Below are positions 7,823 through 16,851 of a stretch of 50,348 nucleotides of DNA, in pieces; the stretch's first letter is position 1; every line of letters starts with the position of its first letter. The notes below the pieces were generated by a model that searched no databases, was not told where the DNA came from, and saw only the letters and a program-made list of their open reading frames with translations. The DNA lies in IMG/VR virus record IMGVR_UViG_3300009537_000020, positions 1 through 50,348 of that record. One strand, given 5' to 3'. The translations under genes were made by a program, and so were the position numbers. The stretch comes from a virus.

Positions 7823-9286
7823 TTATGCAATTTTAGTTGCTGTTCCTGCGTCATCCGTAAACCATAGTTCAGCAGGGGTTGTATTCTTAACCCATATCTG
7901 TCCCCACCCTGCAACATCTGCGGTATCCACTGCCTTCTCTTTAAGGAATATTGAGCCATTATCACGAATAGATGAGCCCGCACCTACTTGTAAACTATCA
8001 GCAATAACATTTGTGCCTACTCCGAATTGAAAGGCGTTTTGAGCAGTTGCATGTATCTTTGCAGTGCTCGCAAATCCAAATACGGCAGAACCTTTCCCTT
8101 CGGCATAAAGATTATACTCATACGCATAGCCGTGTGCGAAAGAACCGTGTCCTACTGCTTTTATATAAGCGTTATTTCCATAACCATAACAAAAACCACT
8201 TGCAAATGACCCTTGTCCAGATGCAGTTATATCAGAAGTGGAATCTCTTGCAGATGAAAATCCTCTTGCAAATGCTCCACTCCCCGAAGCAGTAATCTTT
8301 GCGAGGTATGCATAAGAATAGTAATGATATGAATATCCTTGCACAAAAGAACCCGTACCATTTCCTAATAAAGAACATAAGTTATCGTATAAATGTCCTA
8401 TTACTTTACCAGATTTAACTCCAGCTGTACTGCCCCCTACCGCAAATAATTGAACTGTATGAACACTATTAAATCTTTTAGCGGCAGAACCTAAGTCATC
8501 TATTTGGTCTGAATCAGAAATTATACTTGTATTAAGTTCCACACTTGCGAGATTAGAAAGTGCGGTGTTAGCACCCGCACTACCAGCTGCTTTGAATATG
8601 GCGTTCCCTGTGCTGGTATCTTTTGTAAGGACATGCTCATTAGTGGCACCAGAAACCGCAGTAAGGGCGTTTATTGCCGCTTGGGCAGTTGATTGACCAG
8701 TCCCGCCATCTGTTAATGGAACATCTGTCCCACCAGCACGATAAACATAAGCACCGATGCCGTCAAGATACTGGAACTCTGTGCTTAATGAATAAGCTCC
8801 GACCACAAATGATGTCCCTGTTATCGCCCCCGCTCCGAGAGTGCCTGTTATAACTGTATTACCCGATATGCGCACACCAATATCAGCCACTAAATCTAAA
8901 TACCCGTCATCATTGGAAAAGATATAAACCCCAGCGTCACCAAATTGAATTTGTTTATCTAACGCAAAGCCGGCGTGATCATCAAAATATATGCTTCCTG
9001 TAACATCTATATCTGGTGAAGAAAATGGCGTACCCGCCCCGTCAGCAGAAATAACTATCCGGCCATCAGCACCGAGATCTATAAATACGCCAGTATCAAA
9101 TCCTTCTAATTTGTCTACGGAAGTAATATCAAAATCACCAGCATCTAAATTCTGGCCAAGGCCATCAATATAAGCCAAACCATCTATGTATAAATCTTTC
9201 CATTCAACTAATGAAGAGCCGAGATCAGAGGTATTATCTGCCCCACCAGTTACTGACGTATCATTTATAATAAATATTTTAGCCAT
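7823..9286 (-). CDS. tail fibre / receptor-binding protein with YadA-head-like repeats
   Basis: Protein of 487 residues. The N-terminal half contains repeated YIDGL and LDAGDFDITS segments and a TDVPLTDGGTGQST motif common in phage fibres. The region about 330-440 has repeats of the type GSGAFARGF, GQGSFASGF, GHGSFAHGY, GKGSAVFGF: the 'SAxGxxA' pattern of left-handed beta-roll heads of trimeric adhesins. No S74 chaperone domain follows. The Shine-Dalgarno is weak, so expression may rely on reading through from the gene upstream. Probable receptor-binding fibre. Confidence 0.75.
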   Translation of the reverse strand: MAKIFIINDTSVTGGADNTSDLGSSLVEWKDLYIDGLAYIDGLGQNLDAGDFDITSVDKLEGFDTGVFIDLGADGRIVISADGAGTPFSSPDIDVTGSIYFDDHAGFALDKQIQFGDAGVYIFSNDDGYLDLVADIGVRISGNTVITGTLGAGAITGTSFVVGAYSLSTEFQYLDGIGAYVYRAGGTDVPLTDGGTGQSTAQAAINALTAVSGATNEHVLTKDTSTGNAIFKAAGSAGANTALSNLASVELNTSIISDSDQIDDLGSAAKRFNSVHTVQLFAVGGSTAGVKSGKVIGHLYDNLCSLLGNGTGSFVQGYSYHYYSYAYLAKITASGSGAFARGFSSARDSTSDITASGQGSFASGFCYGYGNNAYIKAVGHGSFAHGYAYEYNLYAEGKGSAVFGFASTAKIHATAQNAFQFGVGTNVIADSLQVGAGSSIRDNGSIFLKEKAVDTADVAGWGQIWVKNTTPAELWFTDDAGTATKIA

Positions 9287-9289
9287 AAT

Positions 9290-10648
9290 TTACGGTAATG
9301 AATAAAAGTTTACAGGGAGTTCTACCGTTTCAGCTGTGGGTAAACTTCCACTACAAGCTTCTGCATAAAAATTTGGAAATATTACTGAACTATCTGATTT
9401 GAATAATGTTGAAATAACCCCTTTCCCAGGAAGGTCTCCATTTGTTTGATCAATGGCAAAGGAAACTATATCCCCCAAAACGACACTAACAGTACCCGTT
9501 GATACACCACTAACTCCCCCAGAATTTATAGTCATGGTTAACGCGGTATCAACATGGTTTTTCCTTAAAGTTACAATTACTGTTTCACCAGCACCTACAG
9601 GATTTGGAAAATAACACTGTATTTTAGTAAAATCACCTTCATAAGGAACAACATTATACCAGAGTAAACTAGCCTGGCTAGGGGATATATTACCACATAT
9701 TGGCGTTTCCGTAACTACACCAGAATCCACCCCCTGATAATGAAGAGTATAAATAAATTCCCCAGGCGTATCGGGGACAAATTCAGTACAAACGCTTAAT
9801 GTGCAATCAGGCCCTGGTGAATGTTGAGGCCTTATTAATGCTCTAAATTCACCCGAATTAAGTTGAACAACTGATGAATCAACAAAATTTTTATCCGACG
9901 CATCCAGCGTTGTAAATCTATTTAAAGCTGAAGCATTATAATTTGTGCCACCTGTTCCAGCGTCTACAGTCCAAAAAAAGCTATCCCTTTGGTTATTGTT
10001 TGTTGCGTCTACATCTTGTCTTCTGGAAATTCGCATATTTGTTAATGCACCAGATGTTGGTGAATATAACCAAAACCCGTGATAAAAATCATTTGGACCA
10101 ACAGACTTATTAACAGCATTTTCAATATTACAATGCCCTGGCATTTCTAAATATGCAGCACCCCCAAGAAGTGCAGACCTCCCGAATAATGTTTGGTTTC
10201 CTGCATTATGTTGAACAGCATAGGATATTGTCAATGGAGATCCTGTCCCATAATTTGAAACCGAACCAATATATTGAACCTGGGTATCCACATAATCGTG
10301 ACTATCAATAGGAACATCAAAATCTGCATAATTGTATGTTTGTGTTCCTACGAGACTTACTGATAAATTTGTTGTGATAAAATTTCTCCTTAACGTACAT
10401 TTTATTTTTTTACCGATCCCAGGAGCCAACCCGCGCGCAACGACAATTCTTCGATAGGTTGACGCATTAACTGTTTGAGAAACAAGGTTGACCTGTAAAT
10501 TTGTTGTGTATCCTGTTGTGTATCCCTTAACTAAATTCCCACATACGCCTGCGTATAAAATTTTAGCCTGATACGCAGAAGCTGCCCTATCGTAGAATTG
10601 TATCGGTTTGATAGAACGATCATAAAATTGTATCGGTTTATCTACCAT
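9290..10648 (-). CDS. tail protein with N-terminal tandem KPIQFYDR repeat
   Basis: Protein of 452 residues, beta-rich, Gly/Thr/Ser/Asn-rich. The extreme N-terminus has a directly repeated KPIQFYDR motif within the first 22 residues. Two related long segments contain CGN and TLRKN motifs (about residues 35-75 and 315-370), suggesting an internal duplication of a jelly-roll-like domain. The ATG overlaps the preceding TAA (TAATG). Probably an accessory fibre or baseplate protein. Confidence 0.65.
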   Translation of the reverse strand: MVDKPIQFYDRSIKPIQFYDRAASAYQAKILYAGVCGNLVKGYTTGYTTNLQVNLVSQTVNASTYRRIVVARGLAPGIGKKIKCTLRRNFITTNLSVSLVGTQTYNYADFDVPIDSHDYVDTQVQYIGSVSNYGTGSPLTISYAVQHNAGNQTLFGRSALLGGAAYLEMPGHCNIENAVNKSVGPNDFYHGFWLYSPTSGALTNMRISRRQDVDATNNNQRDSFFWTVDAGTGGTNYNASALNRFTTLDASDKNFVDSSVVQLNSGEFRALIRPQHSPGPDCTLSVCTEFVPDTPGEFIYTLHYQGVDSGVVTETPICGNISPSQASLLWYNVVPYEGDFTKIQCYFPNPVGAGETVIVTLRKNHVDTALTMTINSGGVSGVSTGTVSVVLGDIVSFAIDQTNGDLPGKGVISTLFKSDSSVIFPNFYAEACSGSLPTAETVELPVNFYSLP

Positions 10649-11124
10649 TACATTTCAATCCTTATTGCTCCATCAACATATCCTTGCAGATAAGCTGACG
10701 CGGAACTATACGTCCAATATACATTTCCGGCTAAACCATTAAAAACCATTTTATACTCCGGGGAAACCTGTATTCCATAAGTGTCCATTGCCACAACATA
10801 AGTACCGAAAGAATAAAACCGTAATACGTCCTCATCAGCTGAAAATTCTGGGGTTATCCCAGTGTCACCATCAGCATCCCAGAGAGCCATTGTACCAAAC
10901 GAATTAAACCCGATCGCCGCCCAGACACCATTTATATGCACATAAAGCGCCAGGGTCGAACCGGATGATAAGACTCCCTGTTCTCCATCATTAGCCAACC
11001 AATCAGGAGCGGTATCGAATACACGAAACTCATACAGCCCCCGGTTGATAATGGTCTGCGTATAATCCATGAACTCAATAAGCTCAAGGTCCCTTATTTT
11101 AACTACTGTATCCGGTACTTTCAT
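10648..11124 (-). CDS. tail-associated beta-rich protein
   Basis: Protein of 158 residues, rich in aromatic residues, Ser and Gly and predicted beta. It overlaps its upstream neighbour by ATGA and its downstream neighbour by TAATG. The C-terminus (GNVYWTYSSASAYLQGYVDG) looks like a small fibre knob. It lies next to larger tail proteins; no family recognised. Confidence 0.65.
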   Translation of the reverse strand: MKVPDTVVKIRDLELIEFMDYTQTIINRGLYEFRVFDTAPDWLANDGEQGVLSSGSTLALYVHINGVWAAIGFNSFGTMALWDADGDTGITPEFSADEDVLRFYSFGTYVVAMDTYGIQVSPEYKMVFNGLAGNVYWTYSSASAYLQGYVDGAIRIEM

Positions 11125-11627
11125 AATTTAACTTTTTTTAATAACCGTTTATTTACTTTATATAATTTTCTCGGGCTTATGCGCTTCTTCCATACTCCGG
11201 TCAATACAAAATTGACAACCTCTGAACAGTACCATTTATTCTTGTCGTTAATTGCACTAAAGGGCGTTAAGAACCCGAATATACCAAGCCAATCATACTT
11301 TAAACCTAAACATGAATCTGCCCGTTCAAGTATTTTATCTGGTACGTAATCAGCATCATAATCATAGACATCCCAACGATCCGTATTCTTTAATAATACA
11401 TTACCGTTAATCCAACGCGTTCCATTACTTTTCTTGGAATCTTTTACCCTATTTCTGGTTGTTGAACTGAAATAACACCAAACGCCATCGATTTCAATTC
11501 CAATTTCAGAATGAGAATAGGGAGGAGTACCAATATTCGGTAAGTATGTCCACCAAGATATCAGGTCATCAACGATAGACCCATCTGGAAACTTTGCTTT
11601 ATAAAAAACCAATCTTACTTTACTCAT
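11121..11627 (-). CDS. permuted NlpC/P60 (YiiX/LRAT-like) papain-fold hydrolase
   Basis: Protein of 168 residues. A conserved His occurs early in YSHSEIGI and a candidate nucleophile Cys late in KWYCSEVVNFVL: this His-before-Cys order marks the circularly permuted NlpC/P60 group (YiiX, YaeF, LRAT-like). A GLKYDWLGIFGF stretch between them also fits. Members cleave peptidoglycan peptides or lipid acyl bonds. It follows a lipoprotein gene and a set of membrane genes, so an envelope role in lysis or entry is likely. Substrate is not determinable here. Confidence 0.7.
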   Translation of the reverse strand: MSKVRLVFYKAKFPDGSIVDDLISWWTYLPNIGTPPYSHSEIGIEIDGVWCYFSSTTRNRVKDSKKSNGTRWINGNVLLKNTDRWDVYDYDADYVPDKILERADSCLGLKYDWLGIFGFLTPFSAINDKNKWYCSEVVNFVLTGVWKKRISPRKLYKVNKRLLKKVKL

Positions 11628-11884
11628 GGGATTATCGCTCCTTTCCCGGCAAGGTCAATAGCTTTACTGGCAACTTCCGCCATCGCCCCCGCGTCACCGG
11701 AACTCTTTGTTACAGAGAGCGTAAACTTTTCATTATCAAAACTGCCCACTATCTTATCTGATGAAAATGACCCGAATCTGAACCAATTAAAAGATATTTC
11801 CTTTGTTTTAGGATCAATTTTACCGGATAATGAAGCACACCCAACAAGAAGAAAGCTTAACATAAATATAGAAATAACTTTCAT
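11624..11884 (-). CDS. small lipoprotein
   Basis: Protein of 86 residues with an AAGGAG site. A short basic-hydrophobic leader ends in LLVGC, a typical lipobox with Cys16 as lipidation site. The mature part is about 70 residues. It overlaps the permuted NlpC/P60-like gene by 4 nt and follows several membrane genes, a context compatible with an outer-membrane spanin subunit or a superinfection-type lipoprotein. Confidence 0.75.
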   Translation of the reverse strand: MKVISIFMLSFLLVGCASLSGKIDPKTKEISFNWFRFGSFSSDKIVGSFDNEKFTLSVTKSSGDAGAMAEVASKAIDLAGKGAIIP

Positions 11885-11885
11885 A

Positions 11886-12005
11886 TCAAAACTCCTTCGT
11901 TATTTTAATGCCCTTTATTTTATTACCACCAATAGTCTTGGTTTTTGCTGATATCTTTAGATTATCTTTCAGCCATTTTATAATAGTTTTTATCTTGTTT
12001 TTCAT
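11886..12005 (-). CDS. small basic protein, unknown
   Basis: A 39-residue Lys/Ile-rich reading frame (ATG at 12005) that contains the Shine-Dalgarno of the lipoprotein gene near its end. It overlaps the end of the upstream 47-residue gene by 4 nt (ATGA). pI is clearly very basic. Function unknown; it may be a leader peptide for the lipoprotein. Confidence 0.45.
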   Translation of the reverse strand: MKNKIKTIIKWLKDNLKISAKTKTIGGNKIKGIKITKEF

Positions 12006-12145
12006 GCGCCGGCCATAACCTTTTTTAACTCTACTCTTACATCAGAAAGTCTTCTTCTTATTTCGTGTAATCTTTCATCTAAATATTCACTCTCTTTTTC
12101 AAGATCAGTCAACTCATCATCTAATTGTTCTAGTGTTTTAAACAT
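12002..12145 (-). CDS. small coiled-coil protein
   Basis: A 47-residue reading frame with ATG at 12145 after an AGGCGGTGAA site. The product is strongly charged with heptad spacing of Leu (LEQLDDELTDLEKE...), so a coiled coil is likely. It is coupled by ATGA to the next small gene. Function unknown. Confidence 0.6.
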   Translation of the reverse strand: MFKTLEQLDDELTDLEKESEYLDERLHEIRRRLSDVRVELKKVMAGA

Positions 12146-12273
12146 ATTCACCGCCTAAAGACAGGTTTATAAAACAGACATTAAAACAGCGACACAATCC
12201 GCAGATAGGTTTAAACCGATAAAGACAGTTTGCCCGAATCATTAGAAAGTTTATAATAATACAAAGAGCAACT

Positions 12274-12582
12274 TCAGGCGGCTATATCTATGTCCTGCAT
12301 TACAACACATGGAATTTTTATCTTATCCTGAAGTATCTTCTCCATTTTCCGTTCCATACGTTCAAGGACTACCTCTTCTAACTCCATCGGTGAATCAAAC
12401 TCGACTATGAATCGGTATTTCATGTGCCAGTTGTACTCCCTTCCGTAACGGTCTTTACTGTCTTTTAACCTGAACGGCTTACCGAATTTACGCCTATACA
12501 TCTGATCTATCGTTTCATTATTACGTTTACATTCAGCGATAACTTCTGCAAATTGTTCGTTACATTCGTCTATGTTTTTCAT
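12274..12582 (-). CDS. unknown protein of the envelope cassette
   Basis: Protein of 102 residues, helical and highly charged, ending VVMQDIDIAA. It overlaps the preceding coiled-coil membrane protein by 4 nt (ATGA). A 128-nt gap follows. No domain recognised. Confidence 0.65.
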   Translation of the reverse strand: MKNIDECNEQFAEVIAECKRNNETIDQMYRRKFGKPFRLKDSKDRYGREYNWHMKYRFIVEFDSPMELEEVVLERMERKMEKILQDKIKIPCVVMQDIDIAA

Positions 12583-13193
12583 TTCTTTTGAAGCATCCTA
12601 ACCTGTTCCTTTAAAACCTTAATCTCAGGTAAGTCCAAGCGTGACTGCTCGGAATACCTTAAGTTAGATTGGTCAACTGATGCCCGCAAACGTTCTAACT
12701 CTGTTCCGACTGACCCGAACTCAATCTGTAACTTTTCGTCTAAGGAAAATATCTTTTGGTCTGCCGCACTTTCAATGCGATGGACAAGGGTATCTAACCC
12801 TCTAAATTGTGTTTCTACTTCAGCAAACTTCTGCTTTAAGGTAGCAACTTCTTCCAATATACCTGGATGACCCTTTATGGCGGCGTGTGCTTTTCTGGAT
12901 ATTGATTCTTGTAATATTGACTCATTCGTTGTCTTTATTTGAAAACTGATAGGGTTAATCTGCCCTACTAAAATAGTAATAAAGAATCCGAGCAGTGTGA
13001 TTACGGCAAGTGTAAGCCCTACCGATTGCCTGACCCAAGAAGCATTTTCATCCATCTTAGGTAAACGTTTAATAATCTCATCAGGTAACCTATCAATACG
13101 ATCATGGATTGCAGATATGTCAGACCGTCGTTCTTTACGCTCCGCCTCTATCGCTGTGAATATTCTTAGTTCTATCTCATTTTCTGGCGGCAT
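12579..13193 (-). CDS. single-pass membrane protein with long periplasmic coiled coil
   Basis: Protein of 204 residues. About 50 charged residues are followed by a hydrophobic segment (VGLTLAVITLLGFFITILVG, about residues 53-73), then about 125 residues with coiled-coil character. This topology resembles an inner-membrane spanin or holin partner. It is coupled (TAATG) to the holin-like gene upstream. Role inferred from topology and neighbours. Confidence 0.65.
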   Translation of the reverse strand: MPPENEIELRIFTAIEAERKERRSDISAIHDRIDRLPDEIIKRLPKMDENASWVRQSVGLTLAVITLLGFFITILVGQINPISFQIKTTNESILQESISRKAHAAIKGHPGILEEVATLKQKFAEVETQFRGLDTLVHRIESAADQKIFSLDEKLQIEFGSVGTELERLRASVDQSNLRYSEQSRLDLPEIKVLKEQVRMLQKK

Positions 13194-13471
13194 TATTTTC
13201 CTTTACGTTCAATATTAAACCTAACATTCAAACCAAATTTACGCAGTAAACTTGGGATAAGGGTAACAACCCCAACAAGAATTACAACCCCCATAACCCA
13301 AGACGGTATAAAAGTCCTAGCCCAAATATACGCCTTGTCAATACCATCTACTTTAATGCCTTCAAACAAATTCTGGCATTCTTCTTTCTGAACAGAAGGA
13401 ATAGCATCAAGATCATAATATGCCTGTTGCACCGCCTGTTCCTGTTTAATCCAATCGTTACTTCCGCCCAT
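13193..13471 (-). CDS. holin-like membrane protein
   Basis: Protein of 92 residues with one strong hydrophobic segment (WVMGVVILVGVVTLIPSLL, about residues 58-76) and a basic tail ending in KGK. The N-terminal half is hydrophilic. Size, single membrane span and basic C-terminus fit a small holin, but no family is certain. It overlaps the signal-anchored protein upstream by 14 nt. Confidence 0.55.
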   Translation of the reverse strand: MGGSNDWIKQEQAVQQAYYDLDAIPSVQKEECQNLFEGIKVDGIDKAYIWARTFIPSWVMGVVILVGVVTLIPSLLRKFGLNVRFNIERKGK

Positions 13472-13706
13472 GTTGATCCCCTATATAATCCTTAACTAAG
13501 AACTTTAATATTTTTGTTAAATCAGCTATGTGTTGTTTAAGCTGTGTGCTGTTCATGGCATCAACATCACGATTAAGGATTTGTTTTACGTTATTATTTT
13601 TTAATACCTGTTTTAATTCTTTTGCTTGTGGTCGTTCAATCCTTTCGACTGCCCCAAGACAAAGAAAAGAAATAAGCACTATAGGTATTAATCGTTTTAA
13701 TTCCAT
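13458..13706 (-). CDS. small secreted or signal-anchored protein
   Basis: Protein of 82 residues. The first 20 residues (MELKRLIPIVLISFLCLGAV) form a signal peptide or anchor. The rest is Lys/Gln/Asn-rich and helical. The start overlaps the end of the LamG gene by 10 nt. It belongs to the envelope cassette at 11.1-13.7 kb; function unknown. Confidence 0.65.
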   Translation of the reverse strand: MELKRLIPIVLISFLCLGAVERIERPQAKELKQVLKNNNVKQILNRDVDAMNSTQLKQHIADLTKILKFLVKDYIGDQHGRK

Positions 13707-15643
13707 GTCATGCTCACCCCTTTGATGTCTTGGTCTTTAGCGTTATGTGTTGAAAATTTATACTTCATTGTTGTGCTTGATGATTGTGCGGATATGTCAG
13801 CCAGACCAGTTAATACATCTGTCGTTGCGTCATAATCCCCTGAATCAGCTAAAGTAACTGTCGTGTATGAACCCCCGCCATTGCGGCTTACAAATGCGGT
13901 TATATCCGTGTTGAGAGTTACGCTATCTACTGGGGTATGAAGAACGATTAATCTAGCTGTGTCTGGTGCTGAATCGGCGGTGAAATCTTGAGATATAAGA
14001 ACCATATTGGGGGTGCTTGACCCTGTGGCGTAGGGTACGGTTTCTGGCGTGAAATTCCCACCATACCTAGCGATTCCTTTTGAAATCCTAAATTCGTCAA
14101 TGTATGCTGGGATAACTCCATAAGCTGCTGAATAACCCACGTAAGCGGTGGCTGCAAGGTCAGGGAAAGAAAAGCTAGCGTCTAAGTTATCAGACCATGT
14201 CACTGTTTGAGATACTCCGTTCAAATATATTCTCATTTCGTTCTCGCCCGTGCCATATTTCTCCACCGCCATGTGATACCAAGTATTCACGGTTATTGTT
14301 AAGCTGTCTGAGTAGCCAATAATATATGTCCCGCTATTGACAGCAAGGACGTATATTCTTGTATCATTAACTAAAATAACAAATCTATTATTATTGTCTA
14401 TAACCTGACCCCATACCGTTCCTTGATTTGCTGTAATGCGCCTATGCCACCAATCTATTGTCCAATCCCCTGTTCCCAAAAACCAATCGGCGCTGTCGGA
14501 AGCAGAAATATAATCACCACTTCCATCAAAATACCCAGAGCCAGTACCTAGCTTTTTTATAGCTGTATCTATTTGAGCGTTACCAGCCGCTGTCCATGTA
14601 TGAGCCCCATCACTAGGACAATCTTCGTCAGTAAATGTTGTCGATTCATCAGACCCGTCCATGTGCAACAATAACACAGAATAACTATCACAGCCCAAAG
14701 AAGCCCCAGGTGTAGGAGAATATAGGTCATTTGTAGCGTCATAGGTTTCGTTTGTAGACGCCGATGTATCTATCCCGCTCTCATCTTCAAATTCATCTAC
14801 AATCCCGTCTATCATACCAAATTGAGATAGTGAACCGTTAACAGCAATACGAAAAGAATTAATTCCTATGTTCTGCTCAATCCTATCATTGATGCTGAAC
14901 ACATTAGCTGTGTCTATAATGGTATCTCCGTCGGCAGACTTAGCGGTACCACCAGAACAATTCGTCCCGTCAGATTCACAAACGTAATTACTTCCTATTT
15001 TAATCGCCGTAGACGCATGGATAGACCCCGTAACATCAAGCTCTACCGTCGGGGCAGTATTGCCAATACCAACGTTGGCGTTCATTAAATTGATATTATC
15101 CGTGGCCTCGTCCTCAAACTCGATTAATGCTTTGCCTGCGCCCAACCCGAGTGTAGTGTCTGAGTCCATAATGATACTAAAGGAATTCGCATCAAGATTC
15201 CCGCCTAATTGTGGGGTTAAATCTTCCACCACGTTAGATAAGCCAACACCAATTAATTCTATTTTGTCATAGACAGCATTCTTTGTAGGGACTTGTGTTG
15301 ATCCATTCCACCCAGCACCATAAATAGCATCTATAACGGTAACAAACCCGGCATCTAAAGTATTACCCGCATCAAGAGTTATACTAAATCCATTACCGTC
15401 TAAATCTCCGCCTAACTGCGGAGTGGTATCTTCAACTATATTAGATAATCCGCCAGCCACAGATTGATCGGCAACACTACACGTTCCGTCGTTATTATTA
15501 GTTACGTTCCCATTTGCAAATTTTAATAAATAACCATAGCATGTTGGTGCGCCGTCTTCTTCAGACACCCCCCGGACATACTGAGCCTGTGCTGTATTTA
15601 ATAAAGTAAATATAAACAATAATGTGAATAATATTTTTTTCAT
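13697..15643 (-). CDS. secreted LamG/concanavalin-like fibre protein
   Basis: Protein of 648 residues with a clear Sec signal peptide (KKILFTLLFIFTLLNTAQA). After it come two related PQLGG(D/N)LD segments (about 75-160), typical of phage and phage-like fibre stalks. Then comes a LamG-type jelly roll at about 305-540 (LLLHMDGSDES..., YFDGSGDYI..., WYHMAVEKYGTG, YIDEFRISKGIARY). A beta domain ends the protein. A Sec signal on a fibre-like protein inside the virion operon is unusual: virion proteins normally assemble in the cytoplasm. It may be exported to the host surface. Confidence 0.75.
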   Translation of the reverse strand: MKKILFTLLFIFTLLNTAQAQYVRGVSEEDGAPTCYGYLLKFANGNVTNNNDGTCSVADQSVAGGLSNIVEDTTPQLGGDLDGNGFSITLDAGNTLDAGFVTVIDAIYGAGWNGSTQVPTKNAVYDKIELIGVGLSNVVEDLTPQLGGNLDANSFSIIMDSDTTLGLGAGKALIEFEDEATDNINLMNANVGIGNTAPTVELDVTGSIHASTAIKIGSNYVCESDGTNCSGGTAKSADGDTIIDTANVFSINDRIEQNIGINSFRIAVNGSLSQFGMIDGIVDEFEDESGIDTSASTNETYDATNDLYSPTPGASLGCDSYSVLLLHMDGSDESTTFTDEDCPSDGAHTWTAAGNAQIDTAIKKLGTGSGYFDGSGDYISASDSADWFLGTGDWTIDWWHRRITANQGTVWGQVIDNNNRFVILVNDTRIYVLAVNSGTYIIGYSDSLTITVNTWYHMAVEKYGTGENEMRIYLNGVSQTVTWSDNLDASFSFPDLAATAYVGYSAAYGVIPAYIDEFRISKGIARYGGNFTPETVPYATGSSTPNMVLISQDFTADSAPDTARLIVLHTPVDSVTLNTDITAFVSRNGGGSYTTVTLADSGDYDATTDVLTGLADISAQSSSTTMKYKFSTHNAKDQDIKGVSMTWN

Positions 15644-15951
15644 CTAAAATATGACACGCTGATTACAGCGGTCGTCCCACTACTTACAGAAGTTGCTCTA
15701 AAATCCCTTATTTGCTGGTTTCCGTATAAATTTATCTCAGTAAACGGAGTAGCTACATGCCCTGTCGCGCTGCCAACGGTAACACCACCATAAACATAAC
15801 TTATCAAAGGCCCTGTCCCGACAACGACCTTTGCCAGACGTGCTGGAAGACCGCCCGAATCAGGAGAATATTTTGATTTAGTTAATGGTGTAGCTGCATT
15901 AGCACTTGAAACAGTTAATAATTCAAAAGCAAATGCTGTAAAATCATTCAT
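15640..15951 (-). CDS. small structural protein, unknown
   Basis: Protein of 103 residues, beta-rich, ending in a strand (TTAVISVSYFR). Coupled by ATGA to the LamG gene. Composition resembles small capsid decoration or tail proteins. No family recognised. Confidence 0.65.
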   Translation of the reverse strand: MNDFTAFAFELLTVSSANAATPLTKSKYSPDSGGLPARLAKVVVGTGPLISYVYGGVTVGSATGHVATPFTEINLYGNQQIRDFRATSVSSGTTAVISVSYFR

Positions 15952-16301
15952 CAGCGCTCCTGTACTATAAAAATTACCTTAAATTTATCCGGTTTTTTTC
16001 TCTTAATGAATTTCATTAATAATGATCGGTTGATTTTAACATTTTTAATATATATAATTAATGATTCTTGTGTACTCTTTCCGACGGGTATATCAGCATT
16101 TATATGTACTTTATTAACTAAAGAATTACGAAAAAAAAGCTCATCATTCTCAAAGTCTTCAATACTTAAATTATACGTCACCTTTTCCTTAAACAAAGGT
16201 TCTATGATAATCGTGTGGACAACACCCCTTAATTCACCGGTGATAAATTTACCGGATCCTTTAGAAACAACAATACTATAACGATCCTTTTTATAAAGCA
16301 T
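15951..16301 (-). CDS. unknown protein of the structural module
   Basis: Protein of 116 residues with beta-strand pattern and a very basic C-terminal third (KRKKPDKFKVIFIVQER). The start shortly follows the stop of the upstream gene (6-nt gap) and its end touches the next start (TGATG). No domain recognised. Confidence 0.65.
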   Translation of the reverse strand: MLYKKDRYSIVVSKGSGKFITGELRGVVHTIIIEPLFKEKVTYNLSIEDFENDELFFRNSLVNKVHINADIPVGKSTQESLIIYIKNVKINRSLLMKFIKRKKPDKFKVIFIVQER

Positions 16302-16307
16302 TAACGC

Positions 16308-16619
16308 CTATTTAGTATAAATAGCTAATTTAGAAATATCCGTCATAGTCCCTTTTCGTAAACCACGAAAAATCCCTTTGATCGGCAACCATTGGCTTAA
16401 TTCGTTTGTTGCGGCCGACGTGGCTCCCGATGAGACGGCATCTAATATTGTCATACCGGCAGCATTATCTCCTCCTTCACCGACCTCAGTTAAAACAATA
16501 GCCCCGGCTGATGCAACTTTCCAAGTGACAAGAACCCCACACATATTAACATTATCACTTGTTACTAAACCTGCTGCTGTGTCCAATGTCCAAACTTTAC
16601 CAGTAATCACATTTGCCAT
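16308..16619 (-). CDS. small structural protein, unknown
   Basis: Protein of 103 residues, Gly/Ala/Thr-rich and beta-like, similar in style to decoration or minor tail subunits. It is coupled by TAATG to the Lys-rich gene upstream. No family recognised. Confidence 0.65.
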   Translation of the reverse strand: MANVITGKVWTLDTAAGLVTSDNVNMCGVLVTWKVASAGAIVLTEVGEGGDNAAGMTILDAVSSGATSAATNELSQWLPIKGIFRGLRKGTMTDISKLAIYTK

Positions 16620-16840
16620 TATTTACCTCTCTTCTTTTTTCCGGTAAGCTTTGACAAGATCGATTTCTTTTGCTCCTTCTTGGCTGGCTTTTTACCGAGA
16701 GTTTCTTTTGGTTTACTTGGTTCTTTTACAACGGTATTTTTTGGGTCAAATATACATTCACCCTTCTCATTAAACTTATAACCTTTGTCTTCAAGCTCCT
16801 TTTGTTCGATTGCCCACGGGCGTCTTTTACATAATCCCAT
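16619..16840 (-). CDS. Lys-rich small protein
   Basis: Protein of 73 residues with a strong AGGAGG site. The N-terminal half contains a KGYKFNEKGECIFDPKN motif; the C-terminal half is almost only Lys/Pro/Gly/Ser and certainly disordered, with multiple KK and KKK runs. It could bind nucleic acid or virion surfaces; function unknown. Confidence 0.65.
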   Translation of the reverse strand: MGLCKRRPWAIEQKELEDKGYKFNEKGECIFDPKNTVVKEPSKPKETLGKKPAKKEQKKSILSKLTGKKKRGK

Positions 16841-16851
16841 AATATTCCTCC

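Noticed and set aside
7823-10648. Diversity-generating retroelement in the tail genes
   Set aside because: No reverse transcriptase gene and no template/variable repeat pair seen.
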